Shown here: piece after piece, positions 8,441 through 14,442 of the stretch | Numbering within the stretch: position 1 is the first letter of the stretch | How the letters are laid out: each line of letters starts with the position of its first letter | Assembly: GCA_029268225.1 (NCBI GenBank) | Contig: JAJUGJ010000030.1 | Coordinates: 1 to 39,202, forward strand | Direction: 5' to 3' | DNA length: 39,202 nt | Source of the DNA: Burkholderiales bacterium | GTDB taxonomy: Bacteria > Pseudomonadota > Gammaproteobacteria > Burkholderiales > Burkholderiaceae_C | Program-made: the position numbers and the translations under genes | The notes under the pieces: model-generated | What the model saw: the letters and a program-made list of their open reading frames with translations, nothing else | Told to the model about the DNA's origin: nothing | The model's database searches: none

Positions 8441-9223
8441 ATGCCTGCTGTTCAGCCTTTGCTGGGGCGTTTGCGCCCCTGGGTGTTCGTGATGACCGCG
8501 GCCCTCGGCTCGATCAGTGCCCATGCGGCACTGTTTGGGGATGACGAGGCCCGTCGCGCCATCCTGGAGCTTCGCCAGTTGCGCACCCAGGACCGTGAGG
8601 CCCATGCGGCTTTGTCGGCTCAGGTGGACCAGCTTCGGCGCAGCCTGCTGGAGATGAACGCTCAGGTCGAACAGCTGCGTGCCGATCTCGCGCGTCAGCG
8701 AGGGCAGGAAGAGGTGTTGCTGCGTGATGTGGCCGAGTTGCAGCGCCGCTTGAAGGATGCGCAGGCCGCTCAGGAAGAGCGCCTGCGCCAGCTGGAGCCG
8801 CAAACCGTGGCCGTGGACGGCAAGACCTTCAAGGTGACGCCTGACGAAAAGCGCGTCTTCGAAGAGGCCTTGGCACACCTGCGTGCGGCCGATTTCGCCG
8901 CGGGGGCGGCAGGCTTGAACAAGTTGCTGCAGACCTACCCTCAAACCGGCTACCGCGAATCTGCGTGGTACTGGCTGGGCAATGCCCACTATGGCCTGCG
9001 TGCGTACAAGCCAGCCATCCAGGCTTTCAAGCAACTGGCCGATCAGGCGCCCGACCATGCGCGGGCTCCCGAAGCCTTGCTCTCAATGGGCAACTGCCAT
9101 CTGGAGCTCAAGGACAACGCCAGCGCCCGCAAGGTGCTGGAACAGTTGGTCAAGCAATATCCGCAGACCGAGGCGGCTCAGGCAGCCCGCGATCGGCTGC
9201 TGACGATGCCCAAGGGCAAGTGA
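8441..9223 (+). CDS. cpoB: Cell division coordinator CpoB (YbgF)
   Basis: CpoB is a periplasmic protein that links Tol-Pal energy use to peptidoglycan synthesis by PBP1B during division. The 260-residue product has a signal peptide (hydrophobic VFVMTAALGSIS, cleavage near AHA). A coiled-coil region, rich in the heptads RQLRTQDREAHAALSAQ and LRRSLLEMNAQVEQLRADLA, covers about residues 40-110. The C-terminal half has tandem TPR units, as in GYRESAWYWLGNAHYGLRAY and RAPEALLSMGNCHLELKD. It is the last gene of the tolB-pal-cpoB group; the next gene begins 4 bases later. Confidence 0.95.
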   Translation: MPAVQPLLGRLRPWVFVMTAALGSISAHAALFGDDEARRAILELRQLRTQDREAHAALSAQVDQLRRSLLEMNAQVEQLRADLARQRGQEEVLLRDVAELQRRLKDAQAAQEERLRQLEPQTVAVDGKTFKVTPDEKRVFEEALAHLRAADFAAGAAGLNKLLQTYPQTGYRESAWYWLGNAHYGLRAYKPAIQAFKQLADQAPDHARAPEALLSMGNCHLELKDNASARKVLEQLVKQYPQTEAAQAARDRLLTMPKGK

Positions 9224-9227
9224 CGTC

Positions 9228-10052
9228 TTGGATGTGAGCGACGTGACCGTGCTGATCCCGGATGCCGAATTGCTGGCCAAAGCCAGCGCCCCCGATCCCG
9301 AGCGTCGCTTTGGTGGCTTGCGCCGCCTGCACGGTGTTCGTGCATATGAGTCATTGCGCGCCGCCCGTGTGGCGGTGGTGGGTGTTGGGGGCGTCGGATC
9401 TTGGACGGCAGAGGCCTTGGCGCGCAGCGGGGTGGCCCGGCTCGTGCTGATCGACCTCGACAACATCGCCGAGTCCAACATCAACCGCCAGGTCCATGCG
9501 CTGGAGAGCACCCTCGGTCAAGCCAAGGTGCTGGCGCTCAAGGCGCGCATCGCTCAGATTCATCCAGAGTGCGAGGTCCAGGCGATCGAGGAGTTTGTGG
9601 ATGAGGCCAATGTGGGGGACCTGCTGGATGCGCAGGCCCTCGATGGCGTCATCGACTGCTGCGATCAGGTGCGTGCCAAGGCAGCGCTCGCAGCTTGGAG
9701 CGTGACCCATGGCAAGCCGATGGTGAGTGTGGGGGCGGCCGGCGGCAAGACCCGTCCGCAACTGGTGGAAGTGGCCGATCTGTCCGAAGTCACGCACGAC
9801 CCCTTGTTGGCCTCGCTGCGGCAACGTTGGCGGCAGCGTCATGGGGGCGCGCGCCGAGGCAAGATGGGGTTGCGCTGCGTCTTCTCTCGTGAAGCCGTGC
9901 TGCCGCCGCAAGACAGTTGTGACGTGGGGCAGGGGGGCGATGGTTCGCTCAACTGCGCGGGCTATGGCTCCAGTGTGACCGTCACGGCGACCTTCGGCAT
10001 GGTGGCCGCAGCACAGTTGATCGAGCAACTGTTGTTGTGCGACCGCAAGTAA
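9228..10052 (+). CDS. tcdA: tRNA threonylcarbamoyladenosine dehydratase TcdA
   Basis: TcdA (CsdL/YgdL) is an E1-like ATP-dependent enzyme that cyclises t6A at position 37 of ANN-decoding tRNAs to ct6A. The ThiF/MoeB-type nucleotide-binding motif VAVVGVGGVGSWTAEALARSG is near residue 50, followed by LIDLDNIAESNINRQVHA with the family Arg, and DCCDQVRAKAAL. The late segment SLNCAGYGSSVTVTATFG is typical. There is no ATG near the start: TTG at 9228 or GTG at 9234 or 9243 are the options, and the true start is unresolved. Its target tRNAs include tRNA-Lys, whose gene lies directly downstream; this is probably coincidental. Confidence 0.93.
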   Translation: MDVSDVTVLIPDAELLAKASAPDPERRFGGLRRLHGVRAYESLRAARVAVVGVGGVGSWTAEALARSGVARLVLIDLDNIAESNINRQVHALESTLGQAKVLALKARIAQIHPECEVQAIEEFVDEANVGDLLDAQALDGVIDCCDQVRAKAALAAWSVTHGKPMVSVGAAGGKTRPQLVEVADLSEVTHDPLLASLRQRWRQRHGGARRGKMGLRCVFSREAVLPPQDSCDVGQGGDGSLNCAGYGSSVTVTATFGMVAAAQLIEQLLLCDRK

Positions 10053-10074
10053 GGTGCGAAAAACACGCTATACT
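10045..10074 (+). promoter_or_regulatory. Promoter of tRNA-Lys(UUU)
   Basis: A near-consensus -10 hexamer TATACT lies at 10069-10074, fifteen bases before the tRNA. The -35 region (around 10045-10051) is a poor match to TTGACA. It gives a very short leader, normal for tRNA genes. Confidence 0.5.
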
Positions 10075-10088
10075 TGCAGGCTCTGCGG

Positions 10089-10164
10089 GGGTCGGTAGCT
10101 CAGTCGGTAGAGCAGCGGACTTTTAATCCGTTGGTCGAGGGTTCGAGTCCCTCCCGACCCACCA
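10089..10164 (+). tRNA. tRNA-Lys (anticodon UUU)
   Basis: The 76-base gene folds as a full cloverleaf. The acceptor stem pairs GGGTCGG (10089-10095) with CCGACCC (10154-10160), then comes discriminator A and an encoded CCA. The D arm is GCTC/GAGC. The anticodon loop is CTTTTAA, with TTT at 10122-10124. The T arm is GAGGG-TTCGAGT-CCCTC. It resembles E. coli tRNA-Lys closely. Confidence 0.97.
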
Positions 10165-10198
10165 AAGATCATGCACTCACAGCCGTGCATCGCTGTCC

Positions 10199-10223
10199 AA
10201 AGCCACCCTTGAGGTGGCTTTTT
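10199..10223 (+). terminator. Rho-independent terminator after tRNA-Lys(UUU)
   Basis: AGCCACC (10201-10207) pairs with GGTGGCT (10213-10219) around a 5-base loop. Preceding A residues pair into the T-run that ends the stem at 10219-10223. It is a strong, compact intrinsic terminator that isolates the tRNA from the genes beyond. Confidence 0.88.
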
Positions 10224-10235
10224 GCGTTTCAGAAC

Positions 10236-10472
10236 TCAGCCTTTTTGGGGTGTGATGTTGACGCAGTTCGCACAAATGCAGGCCATGCCTCGCTGAGCTT
10301 GCGGCACACGCGCCAGCAGCGCCGCGCTGAACGTGGCTTCCTGGCACCAGCAAGGTGTGTCAGCGGCGCATCCTGCAGCCTGCGCGCAGGCATTTGCCTG
10401 GCCGCACAAGGGGCACAGGCTCTGGCATGGGGGGGGTGACTTGGCGTCGGCGTGAGGGAGCGGCTTGAGCAT
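10236..10472 (-). CDS. Small cysteine-rich CWC-family protein
   Basis: The 78-residue product shows the cysteine layout of the CWC family (named for its Cys-Trp-Cys motif): CPLCGQANACAQ, then DTPCWCQEATFSAALLARVP, then ACICANCV. Paired cysteines suggest a small metal-binding protein, but no member has a firm function known to me. The ATG is the complement of 10470-10472 and the TGA lies at 10236-10238. It runs against both tRNA-Lys genes and the LRR gene and is the only minus-strand gene between the two tRNAs. It is often too short for automatic calling, but the motif makes it convincing. Confidence 0.8.
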   Translation of the reverse strand: MLKPLPHADAKSPPPCQSLCPLCGQANACAQAAGCAADTPCWCQEATFSAALLARVPQAQRGMACICANCVNITPQKG

Positions 10473-10644
10473 GCGTCAAGGGTAGGCGATTTCCTGGGCT
10501 TTCAGCCCGCGGGGAGCGTGCAGATGTGCGCAAACCCCCATGAGGCATGGCCGGTTCACGTGGGCAACAGCGCGTAAACTCACACGCATGCAGACGGACG
10601 AATGCTTGTCCGCAAGCGCCGCTGTCGCCCCTGTTTGAGTTGTG

Positions 10645-12363
10645 ATGATTGACAACGAAGAAGCCCGCTCACTGATCAGTCGACCGTCTGCTGCGCTGGC
10701 CGCTGCAGATGGTGCTGCGCGTGGCATCCTGATGCGCATGACATCGGGCGTGTTGGCCGTCGCGCGGGCGCAGCAGGCTCTGAGCGAGCAGCCCACCCGG
10801 CAGATTGGCGCCTACCAGCTGCGTGAGGCTGACCACCGCCAGGTGCTGATGTGGGCGCAGGCCTTGTCCTTGTCCCCCGAAGAGGTCCTGACCAGGTTGG
10901 CCGAGGCGAGGATCGACAATGCGCATGGTGAGGCCATCGCCTTTGCCCTCGACAACGGTGCCCTGAGCAGCCTGGTGTGGGATTTCGACGCCTTGCCTCT
11001 GACCCATTTCGAATGGGTGGACGGCTTGCAGATTCGTCGCCTGGGATTCAAGCAGGCAGGGGCCCCGACGCCGCGCACACTCACCATTCGCCTGCCGAAG
11101 CTGGAGTTTCTGTGGTGTACCCGTGTGGGCTTGACCGATCTGCAATTGCAGACCACCCCTGCGCTGACCCGCCTGTTTTGTGCTTACAACGAGCTCACCA
11201 CCCTGGATGTGCGTGCCGCTACGGGGCTGACGACCTTGGCGTGTGACAACAACCAGTTGCGTGCGCTGCACCTGAGAGGCGTGTCGGCGCTGACCACGCT
11301 GTGGTGTCAGGAAAACCAGCTCTCTGAACTGGACCTCACCGAGGTGTCGCCATTGCAGTTGCTGGTCTGTGATTACAACCGCTTGAGTGCCCTGCAGTTA
11401 CCCGAGGCATCGGCCCTGACCGAGCTGTGGTGCCGGGGCAACCAGCTCACGCGTCTGCCGCTGTCGGCCATGCCTGGGCTGCGCGTGCTCAATTGCAATC
11501 ACAACCACCTGCGCGAGTTGGACCTGGCTGCCACACCACGCCTGACCGAGCTCTGGTGTCGTCACAACCTTCTCACCAGCCTCGACCTCGCTGCGGTGCC
11601 GGGGTTGCTGACCTTGGCTTGCGATCACAACCAATTGGGACGAATTGATCTGGCCGCGGTGCCGCAACTGACCATGCTCAGTTGCAACCACAACGATCTG
11701 ACGCAGTTGGATCTCGCTGCGGTGCCGAATCTGCGCGAGTTGTGGTGCCGCGAGAACCAGTTGACGGCGCTCAGCTTGGCGGCTGTCCCACAGTTGAGCC
11801 TGCTCGATTGCAGCAGCAACCGCTTGAGTGTCCTGACTGCCGCGGCGGTGCCTGCGCTGACCAAGCTGTGGTGTGCCGACAATCAGCTCACGCAACTGGA
11901 TGTCTCGGCTTTGACTGCGCTGAGCCTGCTGGTGTGTGACAACAACCAGCTGACTGAGCTGAGGCTGGGGTGGCTGCCCGAACTCAAGGAGTTGTGGTGC
12001 CGTCACAATCAGCTCACGCAGTTGGATTTGTCCCGTGTGCCCCAGCTTTCCGCGCTCGCCTGCGACCACAACGCCATGCGTGCGCTGGACCTGTCCGCGG
12101 TGCCTGAATTGACCTTGCTGGGTTGCGCCCACAACCAGTTGCGTCAACTGGCCCTGGGCGGCGTGCCCCGCCTGTCCAAGTTGTGGTGCCGAGGCAATCA
12201 GCTGATGGCCTTGAACCTGCCGTCCGTGCCTCAGTTGAGCCTGCTGGACTGTGGCGGCAATCGCCTGACCTTGTTGGACATCCGCACCTTGTCGCAATTG
12301 AGCGTGTTCGCGGCCGATCCCACTGTGGGGCTGCTGGGCACACCACCCGGCCGCCGTCGCTGA
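10645..12363 (+). CDS. Cytosolic leucine-rich repeat protein with an invariant cysteine per repeat
   Basis: The 572-residue product has no signal peptide or membrane segment. Residues up to about 152 are non-repetitive; they include a possible helical segment READHRQVLMWAQAL and a capping region ending at TIRLPK. Nineteen repeats of exactly 21 residues follow, with the pattern LxxLxCxxNxLxxLxLxxxPx, and then a short basic tail GTPPGRRR. This is the bacterial 21-residue 'IRREKO'-type LRR class. LRRs usually bind proteins; no partner can be named, though the gene 9 bases downstream is the obvious candidate. The start is ATG 10645 (a GTG at 10642 is adjacent), without a clear Shine-Dalgarno. The gene family is recognised; the function is not. 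Confidence 0.85.
   Translation: MIDNEEARSLISRPSAALAAADGAARGILMRMTSGVLAVARAQQALSEQPTRQIGAYQLREADHRQVLMWAQALSLSPEEVLTRLAEARIDNAHGEAIAFALDNGALSSLVWDFDALPLTHFEWVDGLQIRRLGFKQAGAPTPRTLTIRLPKLEFLWCTRVGLTDLQLQTTPALTRLFCAYNELTTLDVRAATGLTTLACDNNQLRALHLRGVSALTTLWCQENQLSELDLTEVSPLQLLVCDYNRLSALQLPEASALTELWCRGNQLTRLPLSAMPGLRVLNCNHNHLRELDLAATPRLTELWCRHNLLTSLDLAAVPGLLTLACDHNQLGRIDLAAVPQLTMLSCNHNDLTQLDLAAVPNLRELWCRENQLTALSLAAVPQLSLLDCSSNRLSVLTAAAVPALTKLWCADNQLTQLDVSALTALSLLVCDNNQLTELRLGWLPELKELWCRHNQLTQLDLSRVPQLSALACDHNAMRALDLSAVPELTLLGCAHNQLRQLALGGVPRLSKLWCRGNQLMALNLPSVPQLSLLDCGGNRLTLLDIRTLSQLSVFAADPTVGLLGTPPGRRR
11101..12297 (+). repeat. Nineteen in-frame 63-base LRR units
   Basis: Units start at 11101 and recur every 63 bases with no insertion or deletion through 12297. 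Each encodes 21 residues with Leu at positions 1, 4, 11 and usually 14, and Cys at position 6. Trp at position 5 occurs in units 0, 3, 5, 7, 10, 12, 14 and 17 only, that is, units 0, 3 and 5 modulo 7. This gives a second period of 441 bases. Confidence 0.9.
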
Positions 12364-12372
12364 AGGCATTGC

Positions 12373-14037
12373 ATGGACGATCGAGACTGGGTGCTCATTG
12401 AGGTCGAAACGGCGGGGCTGAGCTCCCCGGTGGTGGTGGAGGTGGCGGCTCAGCGCATGCGAGGCTGGGCGCCACAGGGGCCTGCCTGGCGGCGGCTGAT
12501 CAACCACGGTCCGGACATGAATCAGGACAGCTCGCGCATTCATGGCATCAGTCGCGCCGTCATTGAGCGCGATGGCGAGGCGCCCTCTCAGGTCTACGCC
12601 GAGCTGGCGCATTACGTGTCCGGCTTGCCCCTGGTGGCTTTTGACCTGAGCCAGGTCCTGCACCGGGCCTTGCAGCCAGAGTGGGTTCGACTCAACTTGC
12701 CCCCGGTGGGGGGCGAGGGCTTTTGTGCCTTGCGCCTGGCCCAGCGACTGCTGGACCCTGTGCCGGTGGTCAGCGGCAAGCTGCAAACCTTGAGGCAGTA
12801 CTACCGGCTACCTGAGCGCACGCCGGCATCGGCGCTGGGGGAGCTCGAAACCACGGTCGACTTGCTCAGCACGGTGCTCCAGCCCCTGGCGCTGCGCCGT
12901 GGCCTTCACGACTGGCAGGCTGTGTGTGAACATGCGCAGGCCACCTGGTATCCCTCTCGTCTGGCGTTTGGGGAGTTCAAGGGCCGTCACTTTCGTGAGG
13001 CGCTGACCGACCCCGCGCTGCACGCATGGCTGGAGTGGCTGGCCGGGTCTGGCAGCCCGCGCTCGGCCAACATGGGGCGCTGGTACCTCGCGCAATTGGC
13101 CGAGCCAGCCCCTGAGATGGACGATGCCATCGCGCAGATGGAGGCGCTGGCAACACGGGGGGCGCAAGGTGAGCCCACGGTTGCGGCTGCGCCGGTTCAG
13201 GCGGGTGCGTTGGTGTTCGTCAAGCCTGAAGTGGAAGAGCTGAAGGCTTTGATCGCATCGGCGCGTGTCCGACTGGCCGATCTGGAGGCGCGTTACACGC
13301 AGGAGCGCCACGACGTCGAGGTGACGCAGGCACGCCTGTTCGGTTTGTTGCGGCCGCACTACCAGCAACGTGATCGTCTGCGTCTGTTGGTGAGTTACCG
13401 ACGCCAGTACCTCGATGCGCTGATGTACGACGGGGAGGATGCTGCCGAAGCCGTGGCCCAGCAATGCCAGGAAGCGTGGCAACAGTCGGATGCCGAGTAC
13501 GAGCAGGTGGCCTTTGAGGCGGCCGAGCAAAAGGCCTTGCCCGAGGACGAAGCCCGTGAACTCAAGAGCCTGTGGCGCAAGCTGGTGCGCCTGTTCCATC
13601 CGGACCGTTTTGCCCACGACGCTGCCAAGCTCGCCATCTTTCAGCAGCTGACCAGCGAAATCAATCGGGCGCGCGACAGTGGCGATGTCCAGCGCTTGCG
13701 CGAAATTGCACAAGACCCCAATGCTTTCCTGTTGAAGCAGGGGTGGGGACACCTCGATTTCACGGATTCGATCGAAGCGGCCAGCTTGCGCAAGCTGTTC
13801 GAAACCCTGCAGTTGCAGATCGTGTTGGTGTTGGACGCCCTCAACGAACTGCGGCGAGACACCCGCTACGAACTCCACAGGCTCAGTCAGGAGCGTGTGG
13901 GCTATCTGGAAGATGTGGCGCGCGCGCATGCTGAGGCGCTGGACGAGGAGATCGCCTCCCTGGCGGTGGAGTCGGGCGCCTTGAGCGAAGAGATCGAAAT
14001 GCTGACCGGACGCCCGGCACCGGGTGCGTTGTTGTAA
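12373..14037 (+). CDS. Degenerate DnaQ-like exonuclease / ExoX C-terminal / J-domain fusion protein
   Basis: This 554-residue protein seems to have three parts. Residues 1-170 resemble the DEDDh exonuclease fold: WVLIEVETAGL at 6-16 matches the ExoI motif (usually DxETTG), HGIS at 57-60, and LVAFDLSQVLHRAL at 87-100 matches ExoII. The acidic set is altered: the first Asp is Glu10, and the ExoIII HxAxxD is read here as AxAxxE (152-157). Residues 193-224 (YPSRLAFGEFKGRHFREA) match the ExoX-like C-terminal module. Coiled-coil segments surround residues 285-320 and 480-545. Residues 398-435 (LKSLWRKLVRLFHPDRF) carry a J-domain HPD at 409-411. It follows the LRR gene by 9 bases, so the two are probably cotranscribed. 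Whether nuclease activity survives is open; the overall function is unknown. Confidence 0.8.
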   Translation: MDDRDWVLIEVETAGLSSPVVVEVAAQRMRGWAPQGPAWRRLINHGPDMNQDSSRIHGISRAVIERDGEAPSQVYAELAHYVSGLPLVAFDLSQVLHRALQPEWVRLNLPPVGGEGFCALRLAQRLLDPVPVVSGKLQTLRQYYRLPERTPASALGELETTVDLLSTVLQPLALRRGLHDWQAVCEHAQATWYPSRLAFGEFKGRHFREALTDPALHAWLEWLAGSGSPRSANMGRWYLAQLAEPAPEMDDAIAQMEALATRGAQGEPTVAAAPVQAGALVFVKPEVEELKALIASARVRLADLEARYTQERHDVEVTQARLFGLLRPHYQQRDRLRLLVSYRRQYLDALMYDGEDAAEAVAQQCQEAWQQSDAEYEQVAFEAAEQKALPEDEARELKSLWRKLVRLFHPDRFAHDAAKLAIFQQLTSEINRARDSGDVQRLREIAQDPNAFLLKQGWGHLDFTDSIEAASLRKLFETLQLQIVLVLDALNELRRDTRYELHRLSQERVGYLEDVARAHAEALDEEIASLAVESGALSEEIEMLTGRPAPGALL

Positions 14038-14049
14038 GCACGCGTCTCG

Positions 14050-14079
14050 TTCAGAAAGGGGCGATTTTGTGTGTATACT
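14050..14079 (+). promoter_or_regulatory. Promoter P1 upstream of tRNA-Lys(CUU)
   Basis: TTCAGA (14050-14055) and TATACT (14074-14079) are separated by 18 bases. The T-rich core and downstream AGTCTTCG are repeated 107 bases later at P2. Confidence 0.55.
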
Positions 14080-14197
14080 TTTAGTCTTCGTTGAGCAGGC
14101 GCCGGAGCCGATCTTCAGATCACACCGAGCAAGTCAGCGAAAATTTTGAAAAAGACTTGAATCTTCGCAAAGTTTGTGTATATAATTCAAGTCTTCG
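14066..14197 (+). repeat. Duplicated 25-base promoter-core segment
   Basis: Bases 14066-14090 and 14173-14197 match at 21 of 25 positions by eye (TTTGTGTxTATAxTT..AGTCTTCG), offset by 107 bases. Both copies contain the -10 hexamer and the initiation region of P1 and P2. The span given covers both copies and the unrelated sequence between them. Confidence 0.75.
14152..14195 (+). promoter_or_regulatory. Promoter P2 of tRNA-Lys(CUU) inside an inverted repeat
   Basis: TTGAAT (14157-14162) and a perfect TATAAT (14181-14186) with an 18-base spacer form the best promoter near the tRNA. An 11-bp perfect inverted repeat, AAGACTTGAAT (14152-14162) and ATTCAAGTCTT (14185-14195), brackets it: the left arm contains the -35 and the right arm overlaps the end of the -10. 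A regulator or DNA structure could act here. Confidence 0.7.
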
Positions 14198-14233
14198 CTA
14201 GATAACCAGTTCTAGCGATCTTCGAAAGAAGAT
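14197..14233 (+). other. Two hairpins in the tRNA-Lys(CUU) precursor leader
   Basis: GCTAG (14197-14201) pairs with CTAGC (14212-14216) across a 10-base loop. ATCTTC (14218-14223) pairs with GAAGAT (14228-14233) across a GAAA tetraloop. Both lie between P2 and the mature 5' end at 14243, so they would be in the precursor removed by processing, including RNase P. Confidence 0.55.
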
Positions 14234-14242
14234 AACAGGTGC

Positions 14243-14318
14243 GGGCTCTTAGCTCAGTTGGTAGAGCAGCGGACTCTTAATCCGTTGGTCGAGTGTTCGA
14301 GTCACTCAGGGCCCACCA
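14243..14318 (+). tRNA. tRNA-Lys (anticodon CUU)
   Basis: The 76-base cloverleaf pairs GGGCTCT (14243-14249) with AGGGCCC (14308-14314) with one G-U pair, then A and encoded CCA. The D arm is GCTC/GAGC, the anticodon loop CTCTTAA with CTT at 14276-14278, and the T arm GAGTG-TTCGAGT-CACTC. It reads AAG, the codon used for nearly all the lysines in the RsfS and HU tails of this window. It shares its anticodon arm with the upstream tRNA-Lys(UUU) apart from the anticodon. Confidence 0.96.
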
Positions 14319-14325
14319 AATTTTC

Positions 14326-14358
14326 AAAAGGTCTGAATCGCAAGGTTCAGACCTTTTT
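14326..14358 (+). terminator. Rho-independent terminator after tRNA-Lys(CUU)
   Basis: GGTCTGAA (14330-14337) and TTCAGACC (14346-14353) form a perfect 8-bp stem, extended by A/T pairs, with an 8-base loop and a five-T tail (14354-14358). Confidence 0.92.
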
Positions 14359-14442
14359 GTTTTGCGCGCTCGGGTTTTGCGATCCGCTCAGCGTGTGCGC
14401 CAGGCTTGCGGTAGTGTTGATGCTTTGCATCTCCTGGCTTTC

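Noticed and set aside
10074..10439. A frame translating through tRNA-Lys(UUU), giving VAQSVEQRTFNPLVEGSS.
   Set aside because: This peptide is the well-known false translation of a tRNA gene.
10496..10508. Hairpin GGGCT-TTC-AGCCC before the LRR gene as a terminator.
   Set aside because: Short stem without a T-run on either strand; could be chance in GC-rich DNA.
11101..12297. Regular 63-base repeats as a CRISPR or minisatellite array.
   Set aside because: The period is in frame with an LRR coding sequence, third codon positions vary, and there are no unique spacers.
11398..12786. A 462-codon minus-strand frame opposite the LRR array, with its own repeats.
   Set aside because: Its repeats merely mirror the 63-base LRR units of the plus strand.
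10089..14318. The two tRNA-Lys genes as att-site direct repeats bounding an integrated element.
   Set aside because: Their shared stretches are the anticodon and D arms expected of any two tRNA-Lys genes; acceptor stems differ, each is complete, and no integrase, transposase or composition shift was seen between them.
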